Of a DNA stretch of 49,863 nt, positions 32,744 to 40,682 are shown piece by piece. The DNA is from Desulforamulus hydrothermalis Lam5 = DSM 18033 (GTDB lineage: Bacteria > Bacillota > Desulfotomaculia > Desulfotomaculales > Desulfotomaculaceae), in the NCBI RefSeq assembly GCF_000315365.1, contig NZ_CAOS01000015.1, positions 1 to 49,863 of the forward strand. Reading direction: 5' to 3'. The notes below the pieces were generated by a model. That model saw only the letters and a program-made list of their open reading frames with translations. It was not told the DNA's origin and did not search any database. Position 1 is the first letter of the stretch. Each line of letters begins with the position of its first letter. Position numbers and translations under genes: made by a program.

Positions 32744-33298
32744 TCACTCGGCAAAGTTATTTTTTTGCAACAAGTTAAATGCCGCCAGTAAGCCGGCAAT
32801 GGTTTTGCCGTCCCTTATTTGGCCATGATATATCATATCCAGGGCCTCCTGCAGGTCAACCTCGGTTACCTGCAGAAACTCGTCTTCATCCGGTTTTTGC
32901 TGCCCCGGTGTCAGATCCCGGGCCAAAAAAACGTGCATTAACTCATTGGTAAAGCCCGGCGTGGTATAAAACTCACATATTTTTTGCAAAGTGCCGGCGG
33001 TATAGCCGGTTTCCTCTTGTAACTCCCGGCGGGCACATGACTCAGGACTTTCTCCGGGGTCTTTTTTACCGGCAGGTGCTTCCAGCAGAATTTCCGCTAC
33101 CGGATAGCGGTACTGGTTGACCAGTAAAACTTTTTGTTCCGGAGTAACAGCTACAATTGTTACTGCCTCTGAAAATTCCACCACCTCGCGGCTGCTTTGC
33201 TTGCCGTTAGGCAGCAACACTTGATCTACCCGCAAGTTTAATATCCTTCCCTCATATATTTTTTGCGAGGACAATGTTATTTCTTGTAAATGTTTCAT
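32744..33298 (-). CDS. nudF: ADP-ribose pyrophosphatase, Nudix family
   Basis: This Nudix hydrolase has 184 residues and splits ADP-ribose into AMP and ribose 5-phosphate. The Nudix box is complete: GKKDPGESPESCARRELQEE followed by TGY. The N-terminal pattern (VVEFSEAVTIVAVTPEQKVL, then VNQYRYPVAEILLEAPAG) is that of the NudF/YqkG branch. The ATG lies at 33298, with the promoter presumably in the 175-base gap shared with the divergent activase operon. Confidence 0.9.
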   Translation of the reverse strand: MKHLQEITLSSQKIYEGRILNLRVDQVLLPNGKQSSREVVEFSEAVTIVAVTPEQKVLLVNQYRYPVAEILLEAPAGKKDPGESPESCARRELQEETGYTAGTLQKICEFYTTPGFTNELMHVFLARDLTPGQQKPDEDEFLQVTEVDLQEALDMIYHGQIRDGKTIAGLLAAFNLLQKNNFAE

Positions 33299-33388
33299 AT
33301 AACTAAGCCTCCAGTCATTTTATATACTGCATTAATTTCCTTGCCGGATAAAAGATTCCTGCCCATTAGGGCAATTCGCATTCAAATG

Positions 33389-33417
33389 TTGATAAGAAAG
33401 TTCCCCTGTTTTATGAA
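33389..33417 (+). promoter_or_regulatory. Candidate promoter of the CoA-dehydratase activase operon
   Basis: TTGATA (33389-33394), a 17-base spacer and TATGAA (33412-33417) give a moderate sigma-A match, 56 bases upstream of the first start codon. Confidence 0.45.
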
Positions 33418-33472
33418 GGAGTTTCATGGAGCATGTAGAAATAAATTCCTGAGCAATTAAGGAGGGCATGAC

Positions 33473-34471
33473 ATGTCTGTTGCTACAGTTGGTATTCCTC
33501 GGGCTTTGGCATATTATATATACTACCCCAGATGGCGTTCTTTCTTAAGTGAGCTGGGTGTCCGGGTTGTCACCTCCGGCCTCAGCAACAGGCAAATGCT
33601 GGATGAAGGCGTTAAAGAGGCGCTGGCGGAAGCCTGTGTGCCAATTAAACTTTATTTTGGTCATGTCCTCTCCCTAAAGGACAAAGCCGATTTTATTTTT
33701 GTTCCCCGGCTGTACTGTCTAAACAGCAAAACACTTTACTGTCCAAAATTTTTAGGCTTACCGGATATGATCAAACACAGCCTGCATCATCTGCCGCCTG
33801 TTATTGACACTATGTTCAATAACCGTTATAAGGGTTTCTTAGCCAGGCGAACCGAATTAGCCAAATCTTTTTTTCAACTGGGTAGCAAGTTTACCAACGA
33901 TAAATTGAAAATTCTCAAAGCCATTTATCATTCAATTAAAACCGAACAGCGTTATCACCAGTTATTACAGTCAGGTCTGTTACCTAATCAGGCCATTGCT
34001 CTGTTAAGCGGCTCTAAGAATGTTAGTGCCGCTCCCCCTCAGAACGCCCTTAAATTTGCTGTTCTGGGTTATCCTTATCATTTATATGATGAATTTATCA
34101 ATGTAGGCGTGTTAACCAAATTACGGCGTTTGGGAGTTCAAATAGTAACCACTGAAAATTTGCCGCCAAGGGTTTTGTACCGCCAACAACACCCCTACCC
34201 GAAAGACATGTTCTGGACCTTCAGCGATCGGGCTTTCCGTTCAGCCCTTCATTTTTTTCGGGAAGGCGGTGTGGATGGCATTATCTATGTGACCGCCTTT
34301 GGCTGTGGTCCTGACGCCATGGTTTACCGGCTTATTGAAATGGAAGCCAAAAAATACCCTCATATTCCGTTTATGATTTTAATGATTGATGAACACAGCG
34401 GCGAAGCCGGTATCTCTACCAGGCTGGAGGCTTTTACAGATATGGTCAGGCGTAGAAAAAAAGGGGGCTAG
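33473..34471 (+). CDS. CoA-dehydratase activase-related protein (DUF2229 type), first of two
   Basis: This 332-residue protein belongs to the DUF2229/acyl-CoA dehydratase activase-associated family. It starts with VGIPRALAYYIYYPRWRSFL, a signature of these proteins, and has conserved cysteines in EACVPIKLYFGH, PRLYCLNSKTLYCPKF and TAFGCGPDAM, which suggests a shared Fe-S cluster as in 2-hydroxyacyl-CoA dehydratase subunits. In many clostridia this domain is one part of a giant fused activase of about 1,400 residues; here it is a separate gene. It ends MILMIDEHSGEAGISTRLEA, a segment repeated in the next gene, so the two are paralogues. Its substrate is unknown. Confidence 0.82.
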   Translation: MSVATVGIPRALAYYIYYPRWRSFLSELGVRVVTSGLSNRQMLDEGVKEALAEACVPIKLYFGHVLSLKDKADFIFVPRLYCLNSKTLYCPKFLGLPDMIKHSLHHLPPVIDTMFNNRYKGFLARRTELAKSFFQLGSKFTNDKLKILKAIYHSIKTEQRYHQLLQSGLLPNQAIALLSGSKNVSAAPPQNALKFAVLGYPYHLYDEFINVGVLTKLRRLGVQIVTTENLPPRVLYRQQHPYPKDMFWTFSDRAFRSALHFFREGGVDGIIYVTAFGCGPDAMVYRLIEMEAKKYPHIPFMILMIDEHSGEAGISTRLEAFTDMVRRRKKGG

Positions 34472-34477
34472 TTGCAG

Positions 34478-35584
34478 ATGCTTAAGGTCACATTTCCCCG
34501 CATGGGCCATTCTTATATTGCCTTTAAAATGCTGATGGAAGAAATGGGCAATCAAGTAATTGTGCCTCCCCGCCCCAGCAAGAGAACTCTCGACTTGGGT
34601 GTACAGCACGCCCCGGAGTTTGCCTGTTTGCCTTTTAAAATCTTGCTGGGCACTTATTTAGAAACCATTGAAATGGGCGCCAACACCCTGGTTACTTCCG
34701 GCGGCCACGGCCCCTGCCGGGCGGGGTTGTATGCCCAGGTGCATCACAGGATTATCCAGGAGCTGGGCCATCAGGTTAACATGGTTTGTTTTGAAGCTCC
34801 CCTGCGGCACCCGCTGGACTTTTTAAAAAAGGTTAACTTTCTCAACAGTGCCAGGCTGTCTTACAAGGCTGTCTATCAGGCCATTAAAAAAGGTTGGCAT
34901 AAACTTAAAGCGTTGGATAACGTAGAAAAATTAACTCATAAAATACGCCCCCGGGAACTGGTGACCGGCACCACTTCTAAGGTTTACCGGCAAGCCCAGC
35001 AGTGGCTGGATCAGGCCAGAACTTTCCAGGAAATCGACGAGGCTTACCGTGAATCTGTTAACGCATTAAACAACATTCCCCAGGATCCAGACCGCCTGGT
35101 CTTTAAAGTAGGCTTGATTGGGGAGATTTATGTTTTGCTGGAACCGGCCAGCAATCAGGAAATTGAAGAAGTATTAGGAAATTTAGGCGTTGAAGTGGAA
35201 CGTTCCATCTTCCTGACCGGCTGGACCAAAGATAACTTAAATAAAAACAGTAAAGACCTGGTTACCTGTCACGAAGCTGCCCGGGCTTGGATTCCGGTGG
35301 CCATCGGCGGCCATGGCCAGGATTCGGTGGGCCATACAGTGCTCTACGCCCTGCAGGGTTTTGACGGGGTAATTCAACTGGCCCCCTTTACTTGTATACC
35401 CGAAATTGTTTCCAAAACAGTGTTAACCAAAGTAAGCCGAAAGTATGATATTCCGGTGCTAACCTTCTTTTTGGATGAGCAAACCGGCAAGGCAGGTATG
35501 GCTACCCGTCTGGAGGCCTTTGTGGACTTATTAAGAAGAAAAAAACTTGCACGTCTGGATACCCATCCGGCTGTAACTGGTTAG
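34478..35584 (+). CDS. CoA-dehydratase activase-related protein (DUF2229 type), second of two
   Basis: This is a paralogue of the preceding gene with about 368 residues. It has LKVTFPRMGHSYIAFKMLME at the N-terminus, conserved cysteines in APEFACLPFKILLG, HGPCRAGLYAQ and FTCIPEIV, and ends FFLDEQTGKAGMATRLEAF like its neighbour. The two probably form a heterodimer that carries a [4Fe-4S] cluster, similar to the alpha/beta subunits of 2-hydroxyacyl-CoA dehydratases. The ATG at 34478 has GGGGG ten bases upstream; a TTG at 34472 directly after the previous stop is an alternative. It is followed after 9 bases by the ATPase gene. Confidence 0.82.
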   Translation: MLKVTFPRMGHSYIAFKMLMEEMGNQVIVPPRPSKRTLDLGVQHAPEFACLPFKILLGTYLETIEMGANTLVTSGGHGPCRAGLYAQVHHRIIQELGHQVNMVCFEAPLRHPLDFLKKVNFLNSARLSYKAVYQAIKKGWHKLKALDNVEKLTHKIRPRELVTGTTSKVYRQAQQWLDQARTFQEIDEAYRESVNALNNIPQDPDRLVFKVGLIGEIYVLLEPASNQEIEEVLGNLGVEVERSIFLTGWTKDNLNKNSKDLVTCHEAARAWIPVAIGGHGQDSVGHTVLYALQGFDGVIQLAPFTCIPEIVSKTVLTKVSRKYDIPVLTFFLDEQTGKAGMATRLEAFVDLLRRKKLARLDTHPAVTG

Positions 35585-35593
35585 GAGAAGTGT

Positions 35594-36556
35594 ATGAAAG
35601 CATATTTAGGTATAGACGTAGGTTCTGTCAGCACAAATATCGTTATTGTAACTGAAGATAATAATGTTCTGGCTTCATTGTACTTGCGAACCCGGGGACG
35701 CCCCATCGAAGCACTGCAAGCCGGTTTAAAAGAAGTGGCGGCGAGCATTCCTGCTCACCTGCAAATTGCCGGCGTTGGCGCCACCGGCAGCGGCCGTTTT
35801 TTGGCCGGTGTGATGGTCGGGGCGGATGTGGTAAAGAACGAAATTACGGCCCACGCGGTGGCTGCATCACTGGTACAACCCAATGTTCAAACGGTGTTGG
35901 AAATTGGCGGCCAGGATTCAAAAATTATTATTTTACGCAACGGGGTGGTAACTGACTTTGCCATGAATACCGTTTGCGCCGCCGGCACCGGTTCCTTTTT
36001 GGACCAGCAGGCTGCCCGCTTGGGCATACCCATTCAGGAATTCGGTCAACTGGCATTAAAGTCTGCCTCTTCGGTCAGAATTGCCGGCCGCTGTACTGTT
36101 TTTGCCGAATCAGACATGATTCACAAACAGCAAATGGGACACCGGGTAGAAGATATTATCAACGGTTTATGCGAAGCATTAGTCCGCAACTATCTCAACA
36201 ACGTGGGCAAAGGCAAAGAAATATTACCCCCTATACTTTTTCAAGGTGGGGTAGCGGCCAACCAGGGAATAAAAGCCGCCTTTGAACGGGCTCTGGGACA
36301 CGATGTACAAATACCAAAGTATTATAATGTTATGGGTGCCTTGGGCGCTGCTCAGTTAGCCAAAGAAGAGTTGAACCGCCGGGGCGGCAAAACTAAATTT
36401 AAAGGTTTTGATGTCACCAATCTTTCTTATCTGACACGCAGCTTTGAATGCAACAGTTGTTCTAACCTGTGCGAAATTGTTGAGGTGCTGGAAAACGATG
36501 CGGTCATTGGCCGCTGGGGTTCCCGCTGCGGCAAATGGGATATTGCAGATTTATAG
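35594..36556 (+). CDS. BadF/HgdC-type ATPase, 2-hydroxyacyl-CoA dehydratase activator
   Basis: This archerase-type ATPase injects one high-energy electron into a dehydratase or reductase partner at the cost of ATP. It has 320 residues. ASKHA phosphate loops are YLGIDVGSVSTNIVIV and TVLEIGGQDSKIIIL. The bridging [4Fe-4S] cluster Cys are in NTVCAAGTGSFLDQQA and AGRCTVFAESDMIH. The C-terminus has an extra Cys cluster (FECNSCSNLCEIVEV and SRCGKWD) that is not in the classical ~260-residue HgdC but matches the activase part of the large fused proteins. It is the third gene of the operon, and a terminator follows immediately. Confidence 0.9.
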   Translation: MKAYLGIDVGSVSTNIVIVTEDNNVLASLYLRTRGRPIEALQAGLKEVAASIPAHLQIAGVGATGSGRFLAGVMVGADVVKNEITAHAVAASLVQPNVQTVLEIGGQDSKIIILRNGVVTDFAMNTVCAAGTGSFLDQQAARLGIPIQEFGQLALKSASSVRIAGRCTVFAESDMIHKQQMGHRVEDIINGLCEALVRNYLNNVGKGKEILPPILFQGGVAANQGIKAAFERALGHDVQIPKYYNVMGALGAAQLAKEELNRRGGKTKFKGFDVTNLSYLTRSFECNSCSNLCEIVEVLENDAVIGRWGSRCGKWDIADL

Positions 36557-36577
36557 AGCCAGGCAGCTTGCCTGGCT
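36557..36577. terminator. Bidirectional terminator between the activase operon and the sensor kinase
   Basis: AGCCAGGCA and TGCCTGGCT form a perfect 9-bp stem with a three-base loop, starting one base after the activase stop codon, followed by ATTATTTATT. It also sits just behind the convergent kinase gene (stop at 36583). Confidence 0.88.
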
Positions 36578-36582
36578 ATTAT

Positions 36583-38067
36583 TTATTGCTTTGGAATGGT
36601 AAAACGGAAGGTTGTACCCCGGCCCGGTTTACTGCTTAGACTTACGGTACCGCCGTGCAGCTCCACCAACTGCTTAACAATGGCCAGCCCCAGACCGGTA
36701 CCGCCAGCAGAGCGGCAGCGGGATTTATCTACCTTGTAAAATTTATCCCAAATAAAGGGTTGTTCTTCTTCCGGGATACCCGGACCATTGTCTTTAACTT
36801 CCGCAATAAGAGCTTGCCGGTGCTCCGCCAAGGTTACCAGCACCTCGCCGCCGGGTGGAGAGAATCGCAGAGCGTTTTCTGTTAAGTTAATTAAAATTTG
36901 GCCCAAGCGATCACTGTCTGCAGTTATTAATATTGGCCGGGACGGCGGCACAAAGCGCAACACAATCCCCCTGGCTGCCGCCAGGTCCTGCATTTTATTT
37001 ACCACACTGTTAAACAGACTTACCGCATCTACCGCCTGCTTATTAAGAATCACTTCACCCAGCTCGATTTTTCGCATATCCAACAATTCACTGGTTAATC
37101 GACGCAACCGTAAAGTTTCTTCTAAAATGTTGTTAAGGTACTGCCGTTGTTTGGCCGGGTCTTTTACCACACCGTCCAAAAGAGCTTCCGCATTACCCTG
37201 AATAATCGTCAACGGTGTGCGTAATTCGTGGGAAACGCCGGCCACAAAATCCCGCCTTGTTTGGTCAATCCGGCGCAGCAAGCTGATTTTTTCAGCCAAC
37301 TGGCAGGCCAAAGAGTTCAAAGATTCGGCCAGCCAACCAATTTCATCGTTCCGGGTCACGTCTACCCTCCTGCTGTAATCGCCCTGGGCCATGGATTTCG
37401 CCACTTCTTGCATCTGCAGCAACGGTCCCGACAAGTACCGGGATAACAGCCAGCTGACCAGCGCGGCCAGCAACAAGCCTCCCAGCAGGCTGTACAGACT
37501 GGTCCCCTGCAAAGCCCGCAGGTTGTTATCAATAGGCTGCAACGGGGTATTAACCACCAGGGCTCCCACTACAGAAGCCGCTTTTTTAACGGGCACGGCA
37601 GCCGTTAATATCTCCGTGTTAAACATGGGATGATGCCCGCGGTAGATTATCTCAGCGCCAGCCAGTATTTGCGACATATCCACCTTGGTTTGGGATTGAC
37701 TCACATTGCCGGAAAGCCACTGATGACCCATACCCATACCCATACCTAAACCCATGCCGTGCATCATGCCGTGACCCCAGCCGGAACGGGCTGTCAGCAC
37801 AATAGTTCCTTCCCGGTCGGTGAGGAACACCGTAGCCTGTAAACTGTTGGCCAAACCCTGCAACTGTTGAAAAACTGTCTGACTGTTGTTCTCCTCAGCC
37901 AGGTCTGCAGCAGCTGCCCGGGCTTCTGTCAACAATCTGTCCGACTGCTGTCTATAATATGTTTTCTCCAACAGCCACAACTGGCTTAAGGTTGTCAGGC
38001 CCATGGTTAAAATTACCAATAAAGTGGTGGCCAGCCATAGTTTTTTAACAATACCGCCGGGTTTCAT
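36583..38067 (-). CDS. Sensor histidine kinase with Met/His-rich extracytoplasmic loop
   Basis: This membrane histidine kinase has 494 residues. Spans lie near residues 8-28 and 190-208 with an external domain between. A HAMP linker ([20 protein letters not shown]) leads to the phospho-acceptor His in [20 protein letters not shown] and an ATPase domain with the N-box [13 protein letters not shown]1 VKDNGPGIP and G2 [13 protein letters not shown]. The outer domain contains [19 protein letters not shown] near residues 98-116, with eight Met/His-rich repeats reminiscent of periplasmic copper-binding motifs. The start overlaps the response-regulator stop by 4 bases, so they form one operon. Copper or silver sensing is an inference. 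Confidence 0.92.
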   Translation of the reverse strand: MKPGGIVKKLWLATTLLVILTMGLTTLSQLWLLEKTYYRQQSDRLLTEARAAAADLAEENNSQTVFQQLQGLANSLQATVFLTDREGTIVLTARSGWGHGMMHGMGLGMGMGMGHQWLSGNVSQSQTKVDMSQILAGAEIIYRGHHPMFNTEILTAAVPVKKAASVVGALVVNTPLQPIDNNLRALQGTSLYSLLGGLLLAALVSWLLSRYLSGPLLQMQEVAKSMAQGDYSRRVDVTRNDEIGWLAESLNSLACQLAEKISLLRRIDQTRRDFVAGVSHELRTPLTIIQGNAEALLDGVVKDPAKQRQYLNNILEETLRLRRLTSELLDMRKIELGEVILNKQAVDAVSLFNSVVNKMQDLAAARGIVLRFVPPSRPILITADSDRLGQILINLTENALRFSPPGGEVLVTLAEHRQALIAEVKDNGPGIPEEEQPFIWDKFYKVDKSRCRSAGGTGLGLAIVKQLVELHGGTVSLSSKPGRGTTFRFTIPKQ

Positions 38068-38756
38068 TTAGGCACCTCAAATTTATAGCCTACTCCCCAC
38101 ACAGTAACAATAAGCTGTTTGCCCCCTTGTACATTTAACTTGTCACGCAGGCGGTTGATGTGCGTATCTACAGTGCGCAGGTCGCCATAATAGTTATAAC
38201 CCCAAACGTTTTCCAGTAAAGTTTCTCGTGAAAAAGCCCTGCCCGGTGACTTAGCCAGGTAAAGGAGCAAATCAAATTCCCTGGGGGTTAACGTAATATC
38301 CTTGCCTTGAAACTCTACAGTGCGGGACTCCGGGTTAATTACCAACTGAGGAAAAGCTAAAACCGCCGGTTTTTTTTCAACGGGCAACCGGTCCGGATGA
38401 GAGCGACGCAAAACCGCTTTTACCCGTGCCACCAGCTCTCTTGGACTGAATGGTTTAACTATATAGTCGTCTGCCCCCACTTCCAAGCCCAGTACCCGAT
38501 CAATCTCCTCTCCTTTAGCTGTCAGCATTATTATGGGAATCTGTGAGGTTTTTCGAACCTCCTTGCACAGAGTCAAACCGTCAACACCCGGCAGCATAAG
38601 ATCCAGCAACAGCAGGTCGTAAGAATTTTTTGTCACCATGTCAACAACCCCGCTGCCGCTGTCATGCTCAACTACGGTAAAGCCATCCTTTTCTAAGTAA
38701 ACTTTGACCAGATCTCTGATTTTTTCTTCATCGTCCACCAGCAATACCCTGGGCAT
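38064..38756 (-). CDS. OmpR/PhoB-family response regulator
   Basis: This two-component regulator has about 230 residues. The receiver has the acidic pair in RVLLVDDEEKIRDLV, the phospho-accepting Asp in LLLLDLMLPGVDGLTL and the Lys in DDYIVKPFSPRELVARV. The C-terminal winged helix is visible as LTPREFDLLLYLAKSPGRAF and TVDTHINRLRDKLN. The ATG at 38756 has CAGGTG six bases upstream. It is cotranscribed with the kinase that follows. The gene it controls is unknown; the EamA exporter that lies upstream on the same strand is a candidate by position only. Confidence 0.95.
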   Translation of the reverse strand: MPRVLLVDDEEKIRDLVKVYLEKDGFTVVEHDSGSGVVDMVTKNSYDLLLLDLMLPGVDGLTLCKEVRKTSQIPIIMLTAKGEEIDRVLGLEVGADDYIVKPFSPRELVARVKAVLRRSHPDRLPVEKKPAVLAFPQLVINPESRTVEFQGKDITLTPREFDLLLYLAKSPGRAFSRETLLENVWGYNYYGDLRTVDTHINRLRDKLNVQGGKQLIVTVWGVGYKFEVPK

Positions 38757-38806
38757 AGGCATCACCTGCTTAATAAAATAGTTTTAGCCCCGGCATGGAA
38801 TGCTTG

Positions 38807-39736
38807 TTATATTCCCCGGGAAACCTTGCCCGCAGGGAGTACCGTCCCGGCAGGCTTTGTCACCAGATAAACACCGCCTAATATTAACCCGCCGCCAACA
38901 GCGTGAAACAGTTGCCATTGCTCACCCAGCAAAAGCACAGAAAAGACAGCCCCGGATAGGGGTACCAAATTTTGAAATATCGCCGCTTTGCCCGCCCCTA
39001 CCCTGTTAATTCCTGCAAACCAGAGGACAAAGCTAAGGGCTGATGCAATAACAGCCAAGTAAGTCAGGCCGGCCACTGAGACAATAGTCATGCGGCCAAA
39101 GGGATTATCTTGCCACTGTGTAACGGCTGCCAGGGTAAGCATCACCGCACCTATCCCCATGGCATAGGTACTGCATGTCAGCGGCGATAATCTTTTCATA
39201 ATAACTTTACCACCAACTGAATAAAAACTCCAGGTCAGGGCGCTGCAAGTTAACATTAAATCACCGTGGTTAATATCCCAACTCAGCAGAGCCGCTGGCA
39301 CTCCTTTGGTGACAATCACCACGACCCCGCCGAGGGATACCAAAAAACCAGCGGCCTGGCGCCAATGCAAGGGTTCCTGTAAGAAAAAAGCAGATAAAAG
39401 GGCTGTTAAGACAGGCCCACAGGCCACCAGCAAAGAACCGTCCATGGCGGCAGATACTCTTAAGCCGTTAAAAAACAGTATGTTATATAAAAAAATGCCG
39501 CTAAACCCCAGGAATACTAAAGCGGGCCAATCTTTAGACGAAATCTTTGCTTTTCTTCCCTCTTGCACCAGCATAAAAGGTAACAGGCATAAAAAAGCCA
39601 GCCAAAATCGTAATGCCGCTGCCACCAGGGCAGGTATCTCGCCGACAACCATTTTCGCTGCCACAAAGGCGCCCCCCCAGCTAACTGTAGCCAAAATCAA
39701 CACAGCATAACTAAACATGTTGCTACCGGATATCAT
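38807..39736 (-). CDS. EamA/DMT-family transporter
   Basis: This membrane protein of about 309 residues has ten predicted helices in two repeated EamA halves. The first half has SWGGAFVAAKMVVGEIPALV and the second has SFYSVGGKVIMKRLSPL. The family exports metabolites such as amino acids, but members cannot be assigned a substrate from sequence. The ATG at 39736 is supported by AGGTG eight bases upstream. It ends 50 bases before the response-regulator gene on the same strand, so all three may be transcribed together. Confidence 0.88.
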   Translation of the reverse strand: MISGSNMFSYAVLILATVSWGGAFVAAKMVVGEIPALVAAALRFWLAFLCLLPFMLVQEGRKAKISSKDWPALVFLGFSGIFLYNILFFNGLRVSAAMDGSLLVACGPVLTALLSAFFLQEPLHWRQAAGFLVSLGGVVVIVTKGVPAALLSWDINHGDLMLTCSALTWSFYSVGGKVIMKRLSPLTCSTYAMGIGAVMLTLAAVTQWQDNPFGRMTIVSVAGLTYLAVIASALSFVLWFAGINRVGAGKAAIFQNLVPLSGAVFSVLLLGEQWQLFHAVGGGLILGGVYLVTKPAGTVLPAGKVSRGI

Positions 39737-40013
39737 TAATATTTCACCTGCCAAATATTAGATAGCAATTAATCATGCTAATATCATACCACAAAGCCTG
39801 ACCAGAGAAGCAAAAAATATTATTTACTACCCGACCGAGTGACATAATTAAATGGCACAAAACTTTATTCAAAGTTTTTAAGCTATTGTAATTAAATAGC
39901 AACTATGGCATAGTAAGATATAATTAGCCAAAATGCAAATTTTATACTTCTTGTAGTGATAAAATTTTGGGGAGGTACGTAATAGCTACCTTATTTCCGA
40001 CAAACCTTGATAA

Positions 40014-40682
40014 AACTTAACAATATTAACTATAAGCAAAGCGGCAAAGAAATTAGGTGTACATCCGAACAGCCTGCGCAACTGGGAGAAGCAAGGCTTG
40101 ATTAAGCCTGTCCGTTTACCTGGCGGTCAGCGCCGGTATTCCATGGACGAACTCAACAGGCTTTTGCAGTCCGGCCAACTGGACGCCGGGCAGGAAGGCG
40201 TCGTCCTGTACGCCCGGGTGTCCACCAAAAAGCAGGCGGATGCCGGCAACTTAAACAGGCAGCTGGAAAGGCTGAGGCAATATGTGATTGAGTCGCATTA
40301 CCGTGTTGTTGCCGAGTTCACCGACGTAGCCAGCGGTTTAAACCAAAAACGCCGCGGTCTGACAAACGTGCTCAAGCTGGCCGAGCGGGGTGAGTACAAA
40401 AAACTAATTATCGAATATCCCGACCGGCTGGCCCGGTTCGGGTATTCGTACATTGAGCGGCATTTAAGGTACTGTGGCGTAGAGATCGTAGCCATAGCTG
40501 AAAAAGAGCCGGAAGACGCACAATCCGAATTGGTCAGGGACTTATTGGCAATAGTCACGTCTTTTTCGGCCCGGCTGTATAGCGCCAGAGGCGGGAAGAA
40601 GGTCAGGCAGGGTTTTCGGGAACTGATAGCGGAGGCATCTCAAAGTGAAAAAACGGAAGAACAACAAGAAGAAGCCGACTAA
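40014..40682 (+). CDS. IS607-type serine recombinase TnpA; start codon not found
   Basis: This recombinase has an N-terminal MerR-type helix-turn-helix (SKAAKKLGVHPNSLRNWEKQ, then GGQRRYSMDELNRLL) and a small serine-recombinase domain with the catalytic Ser in VVLYARVSTKKQ and the Arg-rich SGLNQKRRGLTNVLKLAERG. The frame is open from 40014, but no ATG, GTG or TTG precedes the DNA-binding helix. The first candidate, a TTG at 40098, would delete most of it. Either a rare start such as ATA is used, or the 5' end is damaged. The C-terminal part (EASQSEKTEEQQ) overlaps tnpB. The catalytic domain looks intact. Confidence 0.8.
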   Translation, partial: NLTILTISKAAKKLGVHPNSLRNWEKQGLIKPVRLPGGQRRYSMDELNRLLQSGQLDAGQEGVVLYARVSTKKQADAGNLNRQLERLRQYVIESHYRVVAEFTDVASGLNQKRRGLTNVLKLAERGEYKKLIIEYPDRLARFGYSYIERHLRYCGVEIVAIAEKEPEDAQSELVRDLLAIVTSFSARLYSARGGKKVRQGFRELIAEASQSEKTEEQQEEAD

